The notes beneath the pieces were generated by a model. That model was not told the origin of the DNA. It saw only the letters and a list, made by a program, of their open reading frames with translations, and did not search any database. 64,000 nucleotides of DNA. It comes from Kosakonia quasisacchari. Its GTDB lineage: Bacteria; Pseudomonadota; Gammaproteobacteria; Enterobacterales; Enterobacteriaceae. The DNA lies in assembly GCF_004331415.1 (NCBI RefSeq), contig NZ_SJOP01000005.1:124001-188000 (forward strand), given 5' to 3'. How positions within the stretch are numbered: the first letter of the stretch is position 1; each line of letters starts with the position of its first letter. Made by a program: the position numbers and the translations under genes. Positions 35,105 to 47,560 of this stretch are shown here, piece by piece.

Positions 35105-36090
35105 TGAAAACACAGCGTGTCGTTATTACTCCCGGCGAACCCGCCGGGATTGGCCCGGATCTGGTAGTGCAACTCGCCCAGCGCGACTGGCCGGTTGAAC
35201 TGGTTATCTGTGCAGACGCAACGCTGCTTACCGACCGAGCCTCACGGCTCGGCCTACCGCTTCAACTGCGCGGTTACGATCCAACGGCCGCCGCAGTACC
35301 ACAACAGGCAGGCACATTAACGCTGTTGCCAGTTCCTCTGCATACGCCCGTCACCGCTGGCGTACTCAATACGCTTAACGGTTCTTATGTTGTTGAAACT
35401 CTTGCCCGCGCCTGCGATGGCTGCCTGAGTGGTGAATTTGCCGCGCTGATTACCGGCCCGGTGCATAAAGGGGTGATCAACGATTCAGGAACACCGTTTA
35501 CCGGTCACACGGAGTTTTTCGAAGAGCGCTCTCACGCTGCAAAAGTGGTGATGATGCTGGCAACCGAAGAGCTACGTGTGGCGCTGGCGACCACACACTT
35601 GCCCATTAAAGCCGTGGCCGACGCCATTACGCCTGATTTGCTGCGAGAAGTGATCGGCATTCTGCACACGGATCTGCAACAGAAGTTCGGTATCTCCCAA
35701 CCGCATATTCTTGTTTGCGGCCTGAACCCTCATGCCGGTGAAGGCGGCCACATGGGGACGGAAGAGATTGATACCATTATTCCGGTGCTCAATGAAATGC
35801 GCGCGCAGGGTATGAATTTAAGCGGTCCGCTGCCTGCCGACACGCTCTTTCAGCCCAAATACCTTGATAATGCCGACGCCGTACTGGCGATGTACCACGA
35901 TCAGGGTCTGCCCGTGCTAAAATACCAGGGCTTTGGCCGCGGCGTGAACATCACCCTCGGTTTACCCTTTATTCGTACATCCGTCGACCATGGCACCGCG
36001 CTTGAACTCGCGGGCAAAGGAACAGCGGATGTCGGCAGTTTTATTACGGCGCTTAATCTCGCCATCAAAATGATTGTTAATACTCAATGA
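35104..36090 (+). CDS. pdxA: 4-hydroxythreonine-4-phosphate dehydrogenase
   Basis: 328 residues (329 in E. coli). It is an NAD-dependent enzyme that makes 3-amino-1-hydroxyacetone phosphate for pyridoxal 5'-phosphate synthesis. [12 protein letters not shown] at the N terminus, the [10 protein letters not shown] motif (about residues 113-122), and metal histidines in [19 protein letters not shown] and MYHDQG are all visible. It starts on the surA stop codon and ends overlapping rsmA by 4 bases (ATGA). Confidence 0.97.
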   Translation: MKTQRVVITPGEPAGIGPDLVVQLAQRDWPVELVICADATLLTDRASRLGLPLQLRGYDPTAAAVPQQAGTLTLLPVPLHTPVTAGVLNTLNGSYVVETLARACDGCLSGEFAALITGPVHKGVINDSGTPFTGHTEFFEERSHAAKVVMMLATEELRVALATTHLPIKAVADAITPDLLREVIGILHTDLQQKFGISQPHILVCGLNPHAGEGGHMGTEEIDTIIPVLNEMRAQGMNLSGPLPADTLFQPKYLDNADAVLAMYHDQGLPVLKYQGFGRGVNITLGLPFIRTSVDHGTALELAGKGTADVGSFITALNLAIKMIVNTQ

Positions 36091-36908
36091 ATACTCGCGT
36101 CCATCAGGGCCACTTAGCTCGCAAACGCTTCGGGCAAAACTTTCTCCACGACCAGTTCGTGATCGACAGCATCGTCTCAGCCATCAACCCGCAAAAGGGT
36201 CAGGCTATGGTCGAAATCGGCCCAGGCCTTGGCGCGCTCACCGAACCGGTGGGCGAACGTCTGGATAAATTAACGGTCATCGAGCTTGACCGCGATCTGG
36301 CGGCACGCCTGCAAACTCACCCGTTCCTTGCACCTAAACTGACCATTTATCAGCAAGATGCAATGACCATGAACTTTGCGGAGCTGTCACAAACTATTGG
36401 TCAGCCGCTGCGTGTTTTCGGCAACCTGCCGTATAACATCTCTACGCCGTTGATGTTCCATCTGTTTAGCTATACTGATGCCATTGCCGACATGCATTTT
36501 ATGCTGCAAAAAGAGGTGGTGAATCGCCTGGTTGCGGGTCCAAACAGTAAGGCGTATGGTCGATTAAGCGTCATGGCGCAGTACTACTGCCAGATTATTC
36601 CGGTGTTAGAAGTACCGCCTACCGCATTTGCGCCGCCGCCGAAGGTGGATTCTGCTGTGGTTCGTCTGGTGCCGCACGCTCAATTGCCACATCCGGTGAA
36701 AGAGCTCCGCACGCTGAGCCGCATTACCACCGAAGCGTTTAACCAGCGTCGTAAAACCATTCGCAACAGCCTCGGCAACGTCTTTACCGTTGAAGTGCTG
36801 GCGTCGTTAGGTATCGATCCGGCGATGCGCGCGGAAAATATTTCTGTTGCGCAATATTGCCAGTTAGCGAACTACCTGACTGAGAATGCGCCGCCGAAGG
36901 AGAGTTAA
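36087..36908 (+). CDS. rsmA: 16S rRNA dimethyltransferase RsmA (KsgA)
   Basis: 273 residues, the E. coli length. It dimethylates A1518 and A1519 of 16S rRNA with SAM, a late 30S checkpoint; loss gives kasugamycin resistance. The first motifs are RKRFGQNFL and the SAM site [14 protein letters not shown] (about residues 42-55). The catalytic motif IV is GNLPYNIS (about residues 112-119). The C-terminal helical domain ends at LTENAP. It overlaps pdxA by 4 bases, and apaG begins 3 bases after its stop. Confidence 0.98.
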   Translation: MNTRVHQGHLARKRFGQNFLHDQFVIDSIVSAINPQKGQAMVEIGPGLGALTEPVGERLDKLTVIELDRDLAARLQTHPFLAPKLTIYQQDAMTMNFAELSQTIGQPLRVFGNLPYNISTPLMFHLFSYTDAIADMHFMLQKEVVNRLVAGPNSKAYGRLSVMAQYYCQIIPVLEVPPTAFAPPPKVDSAVVRLVPHAQLPHPVKELRTLSRITTEAFNQRRKTIRNSLGNVFTVEVLASLGIDPAMRAENISVAQYCQLANYLTENAPPKES

Positions 36909-36911
36909 CGT

Positions 36912-37289
36912 ATGATCAATTCGCCCCGAGTTTGTATTCAGGTTCAAAGCATCTACATCGAGTCTCAGTCTGCTCCCGACGACGAACGCTATGTTTTCGC
37001 TTACACCATTACTATCCGTAACCTGGGGCGAACCCCTGTCCAGTTGCTCAAGCGCTACTGGCTTATCACCAATGGAAATGGCCGCACAACGGAAGTTCAG
37101 GGCGAAGGTGTTGTTGGCGTACAGCCGCACATTGAGCCGGGTGGCGAATACCAATATACCAGCGGCGCGGTGATTGAAACGCCGCTGGGCACGATGCAAG
37201 GCCATTACGAAATGATCGATGCGCAGGGAGAAGCCTTCCGCATCGCTATCCCGGTTTTCCGACTCGCCGTTCCAACGCTGATCCATTAA
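36912..37289 (+). CDS. apaG: ApaG family protein
   Basis: 125 residues, the E. coli length. It is a small fibronectin-III-like fold protein with the conserved [19 protein letters not shown] segment (about residues 38-56) and a GxGVVGxQPxxxPGxxxxYTSG motif. The molecular function is not established; it is always found with apaH in this group and in E. coli its expression affects Co2+ resistance. It starts 3 bases after rsmA and ends 4 bases before apaH. Confidence 0.96.
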   Translation: MINSPRVCIQVQSIYIESQSAPDDERYVFAYTITIRNLGRTPVQLLKRYWLITNGNGRTTEVQGEGVVGVQPHIEPGGEYQYTSGAVIETPLGTMQGHYEMIDAQGEAFRIAIPVFRLAVPTLIH

Positions 37290-37293
37290 AACA

Positions 37294-38142
37294 ATGTCTA
37301 CATATCTTATTGGTGACGTTCATGGTTGCTACGATGAACTCGTCGCGCTGTTAAAACAGGTTGAATTTTCGCCTGAGCAGGACACGTTATGGCTGACGGG
37401 CGATCTTGTCGCGCGCGGCCCTGGCTCGCTTGAAGTATTGCGCCTGGTCAAATCACTCGGCGACAGCGTACGCATCGTACTCGGTAATCACGATTTACAC
37501 CTGCTCGCCGTTTTTGCCGGCATCAGTCGTAACAAGCCCAAAGACCGGCTGAACCCACTGCTAGAAGCGCAAGACGCCGATGAGCTGATTAACTGGCTGC
37601 GTCGCCAGCCGCTGCTGCAAATCGATGAAGAGAACAAACTGGTGATGGCGCACGCCGGAATCACCCCGCAGTGGGACATGGAAACCACAAAGCGCTGCGC
37701 ACGCGATATTGAAGCCGTGCTGTCGAGCGACTCTTATCCGCTCTTTCTCGACGCCATGTACGGCGATCTGCCGAACCACTGGAGTCCTGAGCTCAGCGGC
37801 CTTGCCCGCCTGCGCTTTATCACCAATGCGTTTACGCGCATGCGCTACTGCTTCCCGAATGGGCAGCTCGATATGTATTGCAAAGACATTCCCGAGCACG
37901 CACCCGCGCCGCTAAAACCATGGTTTTCGATTCCGGGGCCGGTCGCGCAAGAGTACAGCATCGCCTTTGGTCACTGGGCATCGCTGGAAGGTACGGGAAC
38001 GCCAGAAGGCATCTACGCGCTGGATACGGGCTGCTGCTGGGGTGGCGTGCTAACCTGCCTGCGCTGGGAAGATAAACAGTACTTCACGCAAGCGTCAAAT
38101 CGCCAGATGGATTTGGGTGATGGCGAGGCAATCGCCTCCTGA
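37294..38142 (+). CDS. apaH: Symmetrical Ap4A hydrolase
   Basis: 282 residues (280 in E. coli). It is a metallophosphoesterase that splits diadenosine tetraphosphate into two ADP and removes Np4-caps from RNA. The family metal motifs are in order: [10 protein letters not shown] (residues 7-16), [10 protein letters not shown] (about 36) and [10 protein letters not shown] (about 64), with a later histidine in MAHAGI. It is the last gene of the lptD-surA-pdxA-rsmA-apaGH group. Confidence 0.98.
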   Translation: MSTYLIGDVHGCYDELVALLKQVEFSPEQDTLWLTGDLVARGPGSLEVLRLVKSLGDSVRIVLGNHDLHLLAVFAGISRNKPKDRLNPLLEAQDADELINWLRRQPLLQIDEENKLVMAHAGITPQWDMETTKRCARDIEAVLSSDSYPLFLDAMYGDLPNHWSPELSGLARLRFITNAFTRMRYCFPNGQLDMYCKDIPEHAPAPLKPWFSIPGPVAQEYSIAFGHWASLEGTGTPEGIYALDTGCCWGGVLTCLRWEDKQYFTQASNRQMDLGDGEAIAS

Positions 38143-38145
38143 AAT

Positions 38146-38172
38146 AATTTCCCCGGTCTGGGCCGGGGAAAT
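38146..38172. terminator. Hairpin between apaH and folA, probable terminator
   Basis: ATTTCCCCGG (38147-38156) pairs with CCGGGGAAAT (38163-38172). The convergent genes apaH and folA end on each side. A/T flanks are short (no long T run), so efficiency is uncertain. Confidence 0.65.
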
Positions 38173-38205
38173 ATTGCCGTGAAATCACTGCCGCTGCACA
38201 GTGAA

Positions 38206-38685
<480 letters not shown>

Positions 38686-38719
38686 TTATTCATTCCTGGA
38701 AAGCCAAAAAATTGTCGCC

Positions 38720-38725
38720 ACTATA
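38720..38725 (-). promoter_or_regulatory. Likely folA -10 element
   Basis: Minus-strand TATAGT (38725-38720), 35 bases upstream of the folA ATG, in a context (CTTTCCGTATAGTGGCGACAA) conserved with the E. coli folA promoter. I cannot assign a clear -35. Confidence 0.5.
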
Positions 38726-38871
38726 CGGAAAGCGCAATCTTTCGTCGACGGGGCGCGAGGTAAAGAATAAGAAAATTTTCTATTCTGCTGGCGGCACCGC
38801 ACCCCGAATCTGCACCGCCAACTTTCCAGCCGTGTTGAATCAGCAAGTTATCCGTAAGCGCCGATTTACGC

Positions 38872-40728
38872 CTAAGGCTTAACCGCCGGTTCGTCTGCGG
38901 GATCGCCGGTATGACGCCCCTCTTCCGTACCCTGCCAGCCGTGACGCTGGGTTAATGACAGATGAGCCCTGTCCTCCGAGATGATTTCCGTTAGCATCGC
39001 GCTGGTTCGTTTAAACACGGCCGCACGCGCCTGGGCATCGTTTTCCACCTGCGCCATCTCTTCCACCATCGACGTATTGAAACGGCGAAAATGATCGGCG
39101 CGTTCACGCGCTTCATACGAGCCAAGCCCCAAACCTTCCAGCGCCAGCCTTCCCGTTTTCAATGCCGCTTCGAAGGTTTCACGCTCCGGTTTCTCGACAC
39201 CGGCCTGACGCAAGCGAATGTAGTGATCGACATCGCGGGCGCGGGCAATAATGCGCAGATCCGGGAAGTGCTCTTTTGCCAGCTCCGTTAATTGTAGGCT
39301 GGCCTGCGGATCGTCGATGGCATTAATTAGCACTTCGGCACGCCCGGCACCGGCTGACTCCAGCAAATCAACGCGTGTCGCATCGCCATAAAACACCTTC
39401 ATGCCGAATTTACGCAGCGTTTCAATATGATCGGGATCGTGATCCAGAACCACCATCTTCACGCCGCTGGAGAGCAACAAACGCCCGGCGATCTGCCCGA
39501 AACGTCCGAACCCGGCAATAATTACCCGCGCTTCCTCTTCGTCGATTTCATCCGCTTCGCGCTCTTGCTGGCTACCGGATGCTTCAAGACGGGCCAACAG
39601 CACCAGTAACAGCGGCGTTGCTGCCATCGATAGCGCGACCGTCAGCGTTAGCGCTTTCGCCCATTCGCTATCCAGCACCTGTGCCGTTTGCGCGGTGCCA
39701 AATACCACAAAGGCGAACTCACTCCCTTGCCCCAGCAGAGCGGCAAACCACAACCGCTGCTTGCCGGGAACGCGTAACGGACGAGCAATCAGCCACAGCA
39801 CCACGCTTTTTATCACTAAAAAACCGACCAGCAGCAGTAAGATGCGCAGTGGGTGCGTCACCAGCGTACCAAAGTCGATCGACATCCCCACGCCGATAAA
39901 AAACAGCCCGAGCAGCAAACCTTTAAAGGGCTCAATATCGCTTTCCAGCGCATGGCGATATTCGGAGCTGGCGAGTAGCACACCGGCAAGAAACGCCCCC
40001 ATCGCCATCGACAAACCCGCTTCTTCCAGTAATAAGCCGAAACCGAAGACCAGGAACAGCGCCACGGCGCAGAACACTTCCCGTAATCCAGATCGCGCAA
40101 CGAAGCGCAGCGCAGGGCGAGCAACATAGCGCCCGATCAGCACCACCAGCGTCAGCGCAGCAACAACTTTGAGCGCCGAAAGTGCAAAGGCACTGAGCGT
40201 CATCGCCCCGCCGCTGGCAGCCAGCAAAGGGATCATCGCCACCAACGGGATCGCAGCGATATCCTGGAACAGCAGCACGGAAAAAGCGCTGCGCCCCATT
40301 TGCGACACCGTGAGGTTGCGCTCATTCATCGCCTGCATAGCAATTGCCGTCGATGACAGCGCCAGCGTCAGACCAATTAATACTGCGACCGGCCACGGTA
40401 ACCCGAGCAGCGCGCAAAAACCGCCGAGCAACAACCCGCAGCTGGCCATTTGCAGCGCACCGCCGCCAAACACCGACGCACGCAGTTTCCATAAACGCTG
40501 CGGATCCAACTCAAGGCCAATCACAAACAGCATCAGTACGACGCCGATTTCCGCAAAGTGGAGAATAGATTCCGCGTCAGTCACCAGCCGCAATCCCCAC
40601 GGGCCAATAATGCCCCCGGCAATCAGATAGCCAAGCACCGACCCCAGCCCCAGGCGCATGGCAATCGGCACAACCAGTGCCGCCGATCCCAGATAGATCA
40701 GCGCCTGAATTAACGAATGGCTATCCAT
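38872..40728 (-). CDS. kefC: Glutathione-regulated K+ efflux antiporter KefC
   Basis: 618 residues from ATG 40728 (620 in E. coli). The N-terminal CPA2-type Na+/H+ exchanger domain has about 12 helices, from [23 protein letters not shown]. The C-terminal RCK/KTN domain contains the nucleotide-binding glycine motif [18 protein letters not shown] (about residues 401-418) and regulates gating. Glutathione closes the channel and glutathione adducts of electrophiles open it; K+ leaves and the cytoplasm acidifies, which protects against toxic electrophiles. It overlaps its activator kefF by 8 bases. Confidence 0.97.
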   Translation of the reverse strand: MDSHSLIQALIYLGSAALVVPIAMRLGLGSVLGYLIAGGIIGPWGLRLVTDAESILHFAEIGVVLMLFVIGLELDPQRLWKLRASVFGGGALQMASCGLLLGGFCALLGLPWPVAVLIGLTLALSSTAIAMQAMNERNLTVSQMGRSAFSVLLFQDIAAIPLVAMIPLLAASGGAMTLSAFALSALKVVAALTLVVLIGRYVARPALRFVARSGLREVFCAVALFLVFGFGLLLEEAGLSMAMGAFLAGVLLASSEYRHALESDIEPFKGLLLGLFFIGVGMSIDFGTLVTHPLRILLLLVGFLVIKSVVLWLIARPLRVPGKQRLWFAALLGQGSEFAFVVFGTAQTAQVLDSEWAKALTLTVALSMAATPLLLVLLARLEASGSQQEREADEIDEEEARVIIAGFGRFGQIAGRLLLSSGVKMVVLDHDPDHIETLRKFGMKVFYGDATRVDLLESAGAGRAEVLINAIDDPQASLQLTELAKEHFPDLRIIARARDVDHYIRLRQAGVEKPERETFEAALKTGRLALEGLGLGSYEARERADHFRRFNTSMVEEMAQVENDAQARAAVFKRTSAMLTEIISEDRAHLSLTQRHGWQGTEEGRHTGDPADEPAVKP

Positions 40729-41251
40729 GTTGCACCTCCTGCCACTCCAGTAAACGTTGTTTGTAATGGCGTGCCTGCGCCTGCAACGTTTCATCGTCGC
40801 AGATAAATGTACAGTGCACGGCAAAAGGCGGCAGCCAGTTCATTCCGCAGTAGAGTGCCGTCGCCTGTAGCGGCTGGGAAAGCACATCAAAACCGGGGTG
40901 CGAGCCGATATCAAAATGGTTGTCGCCACCCCCCGTCGTTACCGCCCACAGCACGCTTTTACCGCGTAGCGCCGTTCCACCGTGACCATAAGCCCAGCCG
41001 TGCGATAACACTTTATCCAGCCAGAGTTTGAGTAATGGCGGCACGCTGTACCACTGCATCGGATGTTGCCAGATAACCAAATCGGCACGGGAAATCGCCT
41101 CCTGTTCGGCGGCGATATCAATGTTGAAGTCAGGATAGAGTTCGTACAGAGAACGTATTTCAACGTTTTCCAGCGTCCCTGCCTGCTCAATCATGCGCTT
41201 ATTCGCATGCGAATGGTGCGGATAAGGGTGGGCATAAATTATGAGGATCAT
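40721..41251 (-). CDS. kefF: KefF, ancillary quinone oxidoreductase
   Basis: 176 residues, the E. coli length. It is a flavodoxin-fold FMN protein with NAD(P)H:quinone reductase activity that binds KefC and is required for its full efflux. The start [20 protein letters not shown] and the motif [22 protein letters not shown] (about residues 61-82) define the KefF/KefG/MdaB group. It is the promoter-proximal gene of kefFC. Confidence 0.97.
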   Translation of the reverse strand: MILIIYAHPYPHHSHANKRMIEQAGTLENVEIRSLYELYPDFNIDIAAEQEAISRADLVIWQHPMQWYSVPPLLKLWLDKVLSHGWAYGHGGTALRGKSVLWAVTTGGGDNHFDIGSHPGFDVLSQPLQATALYCGMNWLPPFAVHCTFICDDETLQAQARHYKQRLLEWQEVQHG

Positions 41252-41383
41252 TGATTAACCTGTTTTCACTACACGCTTTTTCTTGAAAGTGTAGTCAGTT
41301 AATCGTCTGGCTAAAAGCGGCAATCTGTGCGGGAATTCGGGAAAGGCATGCGGCAGCCGGAACCACCGCAGATGAGGAAGGGA

Positions 41384-41617
41384 TTAATTATCCAGTTCGC
41401 TCATGTTTTTCACCTGATCGCGGTTAATCTGCTCGGTTTTGCCAGTTTCGGCATTTTTATAAGAAACCAACCCGGTGTCTTTATCCACCTGCGGTTTGCC
41501 GTCGGTCACAATGGTGCGGCCATCGGTCGTGCGCACCGCCTGGTTGGATGAACATCCGGCAACGGTAAACAGTGCTGCAGCCGTAAAAATTGAGCTCATC
41601 AGAAGTTTAGTTCGCAT
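41384..41617 (-). CDS. Small YgdI/YgdR-like lipoprotein (DUF903)
   Basis: 77 residues. A lipoprotein signal peptide MRTKLLMSSIFTAAALFTVAGC has a lipobox VAGC, so the mature protein begins at Cys22 and is lipid-anchored. Residues +2/+3 are Ser-Ser, which favours sorting to the outer membrane. The mature part (TTDGRTIVTDGKPQVDKDTG and LVSYKNAETGKTEQINRDQV, given in pieces) is the small beta-domain of the YgdI/YgdR family, of unknown function. It has an AGGGAGATAACC leader. It stands alone between kefF and carB, where E. coli carries cai/fix genes. I recognise the family but do not know a gene name for this locus. Confidence 0.85.
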   Translation of the reverse strand: MRTKLLMSSIFTAAALFTVAGCSSNQAVRTTDGRTIVTDGKPQVDKDTGLVSYKNAETGKTEQINRDQVKNMSELDN

Positions 41618-41717
41618 GGTTATCTCCCTGCTTTCCAGTGAATGATATTCGTCTGTTTAGCTATTTTAGGTTAACTACCTGAACGGCGGGGAAAATGCAG
41701 AACACTCTGAAGGGGGT

Positions 41718-41751
41718 AGAAAAGAACCCTCTCTCCGCAAGGGAGAGAGGG
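41718..41751 (-). terminator. Terminator of carAB
   Basis: Minus strand: CCCTCTCTCC (41751-41742) pairs with GGAGAGAGGG (41736-41727) around CTTGC, followed by TTCTTTTC. It starts 7 bases after the carB stop. Confidence 0.8.
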
Positions 41752-41758
41752 GGGCGGA

Positions 41759-44700
41759 TTATTTATTAATCTGCGCGTGCATTTCCTGCACGGAAATCAC
41801 TTTTTCAGTGGCATCGGCATTCAGCGCCATCGCGGTAGCAAAGCCGCCGTTCAGCGTGGTGTCGTAATGCACTTTATACTGCAGCGCGCTGCGGCGAATC
41901 AGCTTGGAATCCTCAATCGCCTGGCGCCCCGCCGTGGTGTTGATGATGTAGGTGTATTCGCCATTCTTAATACGATCCTGAATGTGCGGACGACCTTCAT
42001 GCACCTTGTTCACCAGACGCGGGTTAATGCCGGCCTCACCCAGCACAATCGCTGTGCCGTGGGTTGCATCCAGCTCAAAGCCCTGTTTCAGCAGTTTGGC
42101 GGCGAGATCCACCACGCGCTCTTTATCCCCTTCGCGCACCGACAGCAGCGCGCGGCCCTGTTTCTTCATGGTCGAGTTACTGCCAAGTTGCGCTTTAGCA
42201 AAGGCTTCGGCAAAAGTACGCCCCACGCCCATCACCTCACCGGTAGAGCGCATTTCTGGCCCTAACAGCGGGTCAACACCCGGGAATTTATTAAACGGCA
42301 GCACCACTTCTTTCACCGAGTAGTACGGCGGGATAATCTCTTTGGTGTGGCCTTGCTGTGCCAGCGTTTTGCCGGTCATCACGCGCGCAGCCACTTTTGC
42401 CAGCGGCAAGCCGGTGGCTTTTGAGACGAAAGGAACAGTACGCGCGGCACGTGGGTTCACCTCAATCAGATAAACTTCGTTGTCTTTCACCGCAAACTGC
42501 ACATTCATCAGGCCGCGAACCTGCAACTCAAACGCCAGCTTCTGTACTTGCTGGCGCATCACATCCTGAATTTCCTGACTCAGGGTGTAAGCAGGCAGCG
42601 AGCACGCGGAGTCGCCGGAGTGCACACCCGCCTGTTCGATATGCTCCATGATGCCGCCAATCAGCACACTTTCGCCGTCGCAAATGGCATCAACATCCAC
42701 TTCCACCGCGTCGTCGAGGAACTTATCCAGCAGCACCGGCGCATCGTTGGAAACGCTGACCGCCGTCATAAAATAGCGCCGCAGGTCGATTTCGTCGTAG
42801 ACGATTTCCATCGCGCGCCCGCCAAGAACATAAGACGGACGCACTACCAGCGGGTAGGTGATCTCTTTCGCTTTTTCAATCGCCTGCTCCAGCGCCGTTA
42901 CCGTGGCGTTAGCGGGCTGTTTCAGTTTCAGGCGTTCAACCGCATGCTGGAAGCGCTCGCGGTCTTCTGCACGGTCGATAGCGTCCGGGCTGGTACCAAT
43001 CACCGGGACACCGGCAGCTTCCAGTGCACGCGCCAGTTTCAGTGGTGTCTGACCACCGTACTGCACGATAACGCCTTTCGGTTTTTCGATACGCACAATT
43101 TCCAGCACGTCTTCGAAAGTAACCGGCTCGAAGTAGAGACGGTCAGAGGTGTCGTAATCGGTCGACACGGTTTCCGGGTTGCAGTTGACCATAATGGTTT
43201 CGTAACCATCTTCACGCAGCGCCAGCGACGCATGCACGCAGCAGTAGTCGAACTCAATCCCCTGGCCGATACGGTTTGGCCCGCCGCCGAGCACCATGAT
43301 TTTTTCGCGATCCGGGTTCGGATTGGCTTCGCACTCTTCTTCATAGGTGGAGTACATGTAAGCAGTATCAGTCGCGAACTCCGCCGCACAGGTATCCACA
43401 CGCTTGTAAACCGGGTGCAGGTTGTACTGGTCGCGCAGTTTACGGATTTCTGCTTCGCGCACACCAACCAGCATTGCCAGACGCGCATCGGCAAAACCTT
43501 TACGCTTCAGGGTGCGCAGGAAGTCAGCATCCAGCCCGTTGATGCCAACGCTTGCAACCTGCTCTTCTAGGCGCACCAGCTCTTCGATTTGCACCAGGAA
43601 CCAGCGGTCGATGTTAGTCAGGTTGAACACACCGTCAACAGACAACCCCGCGCGGAACGCATCGGCGATGTACCAGATACGCTCGGCTCCCGCGTCTTTC
43701 AGCTCGCGGCGGATTTTCGTCAGGGCTTCCGGGTCCTCAAGACTCACTTTCGGGTCGAAACCGGTCACCCCTACTTCCAGGCCACGCAGCGCTTTCTGCA
43801 TTGATTCCTGCTGGGTACGACCAATCGCCATCACTTCACCGACAGATTTCATCTGCGTGGTCAGACGGTCATTCGCGCCCACAAATTTCTCGAAGTTAAA
43901 GCGAGGAATTTTGGTCACAACATAGTCGATAGACGGTTCAAACGACGCCGGAGTACGCCCGCCGGTGATGTCGTTCATCAGCTCATCCAGCGTGTAGCCC
44001 ACCGCCAGTTTCGCCGCGACTTTAGCAATCGGGAAACCAGTCGCCTTCGATGCCAGCGCCGAAGAACGTGATACACGCGGGTTCATTTCGATAACAATCA
44101 GACGACCGTTTTTCGGATTCACCGCGAACTGTACGTTAGAACCGCCGGTTTCAACGCCGATTTCACGCAGTACCGCCATCGAGGCGTTACGCATGATTTG
44201 GTACTCTTTATCGGTCAGTGTCTGCGCGGGCGCAACAGTGATGGAGTCGCCAGTATGAATGCCCATGGCGTCGAAGTTTTCAATCGAACAGACAATGATG
44301 CAGTTGTCGTTATTATCGCGCACCACTTCCATCTCGTACTCTTTCCAGCCAATCAGCGACTCATCAATCAGCAACTCATTGGTAGGCGAGAGATCCAGCC
44401 CACGGGCGCAAATCTCTTCAAACTCTTCGCGGTTATACGCGATACCGCCGCCGGTGCCGCCCATCGTAAAGGAAGGGCGAATAATGCACGGATAGCCGAC
44501 ATCAGCCGCCACCGCCAGCGCTTCATCCATGGTATGCGCGATACCGGAACGCGCCGTGTCGAGGCCGATTTTTTTCATCGCAATGTCGAAACGACGGCGG
44601 TCTTCCGCTTTATCAATCGCATCGGCAGTTGCGCCAATCATCGTGACGCCAAACTCTTCCAGCACGCCCTGGCGTTCCAGTTCCAGCGCACAGTTCAGCG

Positions 44701-44983
44701 CAGTCTGACCGCCCATGGTCGGCAGAACCGCATCCGGGCGCTCTTTTTCGATAATTTTGCGCACTACTTCCCAGTGGATCGGCTCGATATAGGTCGCGTC
44801 CGCCATCTCCGGGTCGGTCATAATGGTCGCCGGGTTAGAGTTCACCAGAATGACGCGGTAACCCTCTTCGCGCAGCGCTTTACACGCCTGCGCGCCAGAG
44901 TAGTCAAATTCACATGCCTGGCCGATAACAATCGGGCCAGCACCAAGGATCAGGATACTTTTTAGGTCTGTACGTTTTGGCAT
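41759..44983 (-). CDS. carB: Carbamoyl-phosphate synthase large subunit
   Basis: 1074 residues from ATG 44983 (1073 in E. coli). It makes carbamoyl phosphate from ammonia, bicarbonate and two ATP for arginine and pyrimidine synthesis. Two homologous ATP-grasp halves are visible: carboxyphosphate (residues 1-400; [22 protein letters not shown]) and carbamoyl phosphate (550-930; [19 protein letters not shown]). Between them lies the oligomerisation domain, and the C-terminal 150 residues are the MGS-like allosteric domain for UMP, IMP and ornithine. The open frame 15 codons upstream overlaps carA and is not used. It begins 16 bases after carA. Confidence 0.98.
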   Translation of the reverse strand: MPKRTDLKSILILGAGPIVIGQACEFDYSGAQACKALREEGYRVILVNSNPATIMTDPEMADATYIEPIHWEVVRKIIEKERPDAVLPTMGGQTALNCALELERQGVLEEFGVTMIGATADAIDKAEDRRRFDIAMKKIGLDTARSGIAHTMDEALAVAADVGYPCIIRPSFTMGGTGGGIAYNREEFEEICARGLDLSPTNELLIDESLIGWKEYEMEVVRDNNDNCIIVCSIENFDAMGIHTGDSITVAPAQTLTDKEYQIMRNASMAVLREIGVETGGSNVQFAVNPKNGRLIVIEMNPRVSRSSALASKATGFPIAKVAAKLAVGYTLDELMNDITGGRTPASFEPSIDYVVTKIPRFNFEKFVGANDRLTTQMKSVGEVMAIGRTQQESMQKALRGLEVGVTGFDPKVSLEDPEALTKIRRELKDAGAERIWYIADAFRAGLSVDGVFNLTNIDRWFLVQIEELVRLEEQVASVGINGLDADFLRTLKRKGFADARLAMLVGVREAEIRKLRDQYNLHPVYKRVDTCAAEFATDTAYMYSTYEEECEANPNPDREKIMVLGGGPNRIGQGIEFDYCCVHASLALREDGYETIMVNCNPETVSTDYDTSDRLYFEPVTFEDVLEIVRIEKPKGVIVQYGGQTPLKLARALEAAGVPVIGTSPDAIDRAEDRERFQHAVERLKLKQPANATVTALEQAIEKAKEITYPLVVRPSYVLGGRAMEIVYDEIDLRRYFMTAVSVSNDAPVLLDKFLDDAVEVDVDAICDGESVLIGGIMEHIEQAGVHSGDSACSLPAYTLSQEIQDVMRQQVQKLAFELQVRGLMNVQFAVKDNEVYLIEVNPRAARTVPFVSKATGLPLAKVAARVMTGKTLAQQGHTKEIIPPYYSVKEVVLPFNKFPGVDPLLGPEMRSTGEVMGVGRTFAEAFAKAQLGSNSTMKKQGRALLSVREGDKERVVDLAAKLLKQGFELDATHGTAIVLGEAGINPRLVNKVHEGRPHIQDRIKNGEYTYIINTTAGRQAIEDSKLIRRSALQYKVHYDTTLNGGFATAMALNADATEKVISVQEMHAQINK

Positions 44984-44999
44984 TGCTCTTTTCTCCTGA

Positions 45000-46148
45000 T
45001 TATTTGGCGGTATTACGATACTGCTCAATTAACTCAATAAAGTGGTCAAACAGCGGCGCGGCGTCGTGCGGACCAGGGCTTGCTTCCGGGTGTCCCTGGA
45101 AACTAAACGCCGGTTTATCGGTGCGATGAATGCCTTGCAACGTGCCATCGAACAGGGATTTGTGCGTTACGCGCAGATTTGCAGGCATTGACGCTTCATC
45201 AACCGCGAAACCGTGGTTCTGTGCGGTAATCATCACCGTATTGTTGTCGATATCTTTTACCGGATGGTTACCGCCGTGGTGGCCAAACTTCATTTTTACC
45301 GTCTTCGCACCGCTCGCCAGCGCCAGCAACTGATGGCCCAGGCAGATACCGAACACCGGAATATCCGTTTCAAGGAACGTTTTAATCGCCTCGATGGCGT
45401 AATCGCATGGTGCCGGGTCGCCAGGACCGTTAGACAGGAAGATACCGTCCGGATTGAGCTTCAGGACATCCGCTGCCGGGGTTTTAGCCGGAACGATTGT
45501 CAGACGGCAGCCTCTGTCCACTAACATGCGCAGGATGTTGCGTTTTGCGCCGTAATCATATGCCACAACATGGTACGGCAGCTCACTCTCGCTTTTCGCT
45601 GGTGGCAGATCATCCGCCAGTGTCCAGCTGCCTTGTGTCCAGCTGTAGGTTTCCGCTGTTGTGACTTCTTTTGCCAGATCCATGCCGTTCAGACCCGGGA
45701 ACGCTTTCGCTTTTTCCAGCGCCAGTGCGGCGTCAACATTATCGCCGGCGATAATGCAGCCGTTCTGCGCGCCCTTCTCACGCAGCAGACGGGTCAACTT
45801 ACGGGTATCGATATCAGCAATCGCCACAATATTATGGCGCTTCAGGTAAGAAGAGAGGTCTTCGGTATTGCGGTAGTTGCTGGCAATCAGCGGCAGGTCG
45901 CGGATGACCAGGCCTTGCGCATGTACCTGAGAGGATTCTTCGTCAGCAGAGTTGGTGCCGACATTGCCGATATGAGGATAAGTAAGAGTAACGATTTGGC
46001 GGGAATAGGAAGGATCAGTGAGGATTTCTTGATAACCGGTCATTGAAGTATTGAAAACGACTTCCCCAACCGCCGTGCCCGTTGCCCCTATGGCCCGACC
46101 GTGAAACTGGGTTCCGTCTTCCAGAACCAATAGCGCTGACTTAATCAA
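45000..46148 (-). CDS. carA: Carbamoyl-phosphate synthase small subunit
   Basis: 382 residues from a TTG start at 46148, the same rare start and length as E. coli carA. An ATG 9 codons upstream would run through the ARG boxes and is unlikely. It is a class I glutamine amidotransferase that supplies ammonia to CarB. The nucleophile cysteine lies in GICLGHQ (about residue 269) and the His/Glu pair in GHPEASPGP (about residues 353-355). TTG follows GGAGG by 6 bases. Confidence 0.97.
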   Translation of the reverse strand: MIKSALLVLEDGTQFHGRAIGATGTAVGEVVFNTSMTGYQEILTDPSYSRQIVTLTYPHIGNVGTNSADEESSQVHAQGLVIRDLPLIASNYRNTEDLSSYLKRHNIVAIADIDTRKLTRLLREKGAQNGCIIAGDNVDAALALEKAKAFPGLNGMDLAKEVTTAETYSWTQGSWTLADDLPPAKSESELPYHVVAYDYGAKRNILRMLVDRGCRLTIVPAKTPAADVLKLNPDGIFLSNGPGDPAPCDYAIEAIKTFLETDIPVFGICLGHQLLALASGAKTVKMKFGHHGGNHPVKDIDNNTVMITAQNHGFAVDEASMPANLRVTHKSLFDGTLQGIHRTDKPAFSFQGHPEASPGPHDAAPLFDHFIELIEQYRNTAK

Positions 46149-46158
46149 AACACCCTCC

Positions 46159-46197
46159 AGAGAATATTCACTCACTTTATTTGCATATTAATTCATA
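46159..46197 (-). promoter_or_regulatory. Tandem ARG boxes over carAB P2
   Basis: Two adjacent 18-bp ArgR boxes on the minus strand: TATGAATTAATATGCAAA (46197-46180) and AGTGAGTGAATATTCTCT (46176-46159), separated by 3 bases, as in E. coli carAB and other arginine-regulated operons. Confidence 0.8.
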
Positions 46198-46214
46198 TTG
46201 AGAGCTTGAATCAA
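46185..46214 (-). promoter_or_regulatory. carAB promoter P2 (arginine-regulated)
   Basis: -35 TTGATT (46214-46209), 18-nt spacer, -10 TAATAT (46190-46185). The -10 sits in the first ARG box, which explains repression by ArgR. Confidence 0.75.
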
Positions 46215-46253
46215 TGCAAATTTGCTTGCCGTGGATTTTTGGCAAACGGCGGC

Positions 46254-46282
46254 ATTCTGGAGAGATGTCGGTTAAAAGTCAA
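46254..46282 (-). promoter_or_regulatory. carAB promoter P1 (pyrimidine-regulated)
   Basis: -35 TTGACT (46282-46277), 17-nt spacer, -10 CAGAAT (46259-46254), about 70 bases upstream of P2. This is the tandem arrangement of E. coli, where P1 responds to pyrimidines through PepA/PyrH, IHF and related factors. Confidence 0.75.
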
Positions 46283-46367
46283 CTTTTCTCCGGTATTTTT
46301 CTTATTGTTTTACGCCACTGCCCCTTTTTACTGGATTTAATCGATAAAAATAGCAAACAAACTCACA

Positions 46368-46383
46368 GGGAAAACGCTTGCGC
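46368..46383 (-). promoter_or_regulatory. Probable PurR box upstream of carAB P1
   Basis: Minus-strand GCGCAAGCGTTTTCCC resembles the PurR consensus ACGCAAACGTTTTCGT at 12 of 16 positions, including the central CG. It lies about 100 bases upstream of P1, where E. coli carAB is repressed by PurR. The 46384-46520 stretch towards dapB shows no gene. Confidence 0.55.
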
Positions 46384-46520
46384 GCTGAGAAAATTGCAAT
46401 TTCTAACGGCGGATATCAAAAAAGTAGACCAGATGGTCAAAATTTACAATTAAGAAACATAAAGCAGAGAGATAAACAGAAATTATGGCTGGCTTGGGCA
46501 AAATGAAGGGTGAAAAAGGA

Positions 46521-46551
46521 AAAATAAAAGGGCAATAAAATATTGCCCTTT
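46521..46551 (-). terminator. Terminator of dapB
   Basis: Minus strand AAAGGGCAATA/TATTGCCCTTT stem with a TTT loop, followed by TATTTT. It starts about 50 bases after the dapB stop. Confidence 0.85.
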
Positions 46552-46602
46552 GCAATCAATTAATTATGACTGCAACAACCACATCACGATGGGTAATAAA
46601 CC

Positions 46603-47439
<837 letters not shown>

Positions 47440-47560
47440 TTAAAAAAATGCGTAAGAATCGTTTCCAGATTAACCAGCCCGTGTCGGAGCCACCAGCCGA
47501 AAACGCCGATAATAAGAAATTAATGATATACAGCCGGAAATATCAGTAAAAGGCATGATA

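Noticed and set aside
42548..43570. A 340-codon open frame opposite carB
   Set aside because: Antisense shadow within a highly conserved synthetase gene; no start context or family features.
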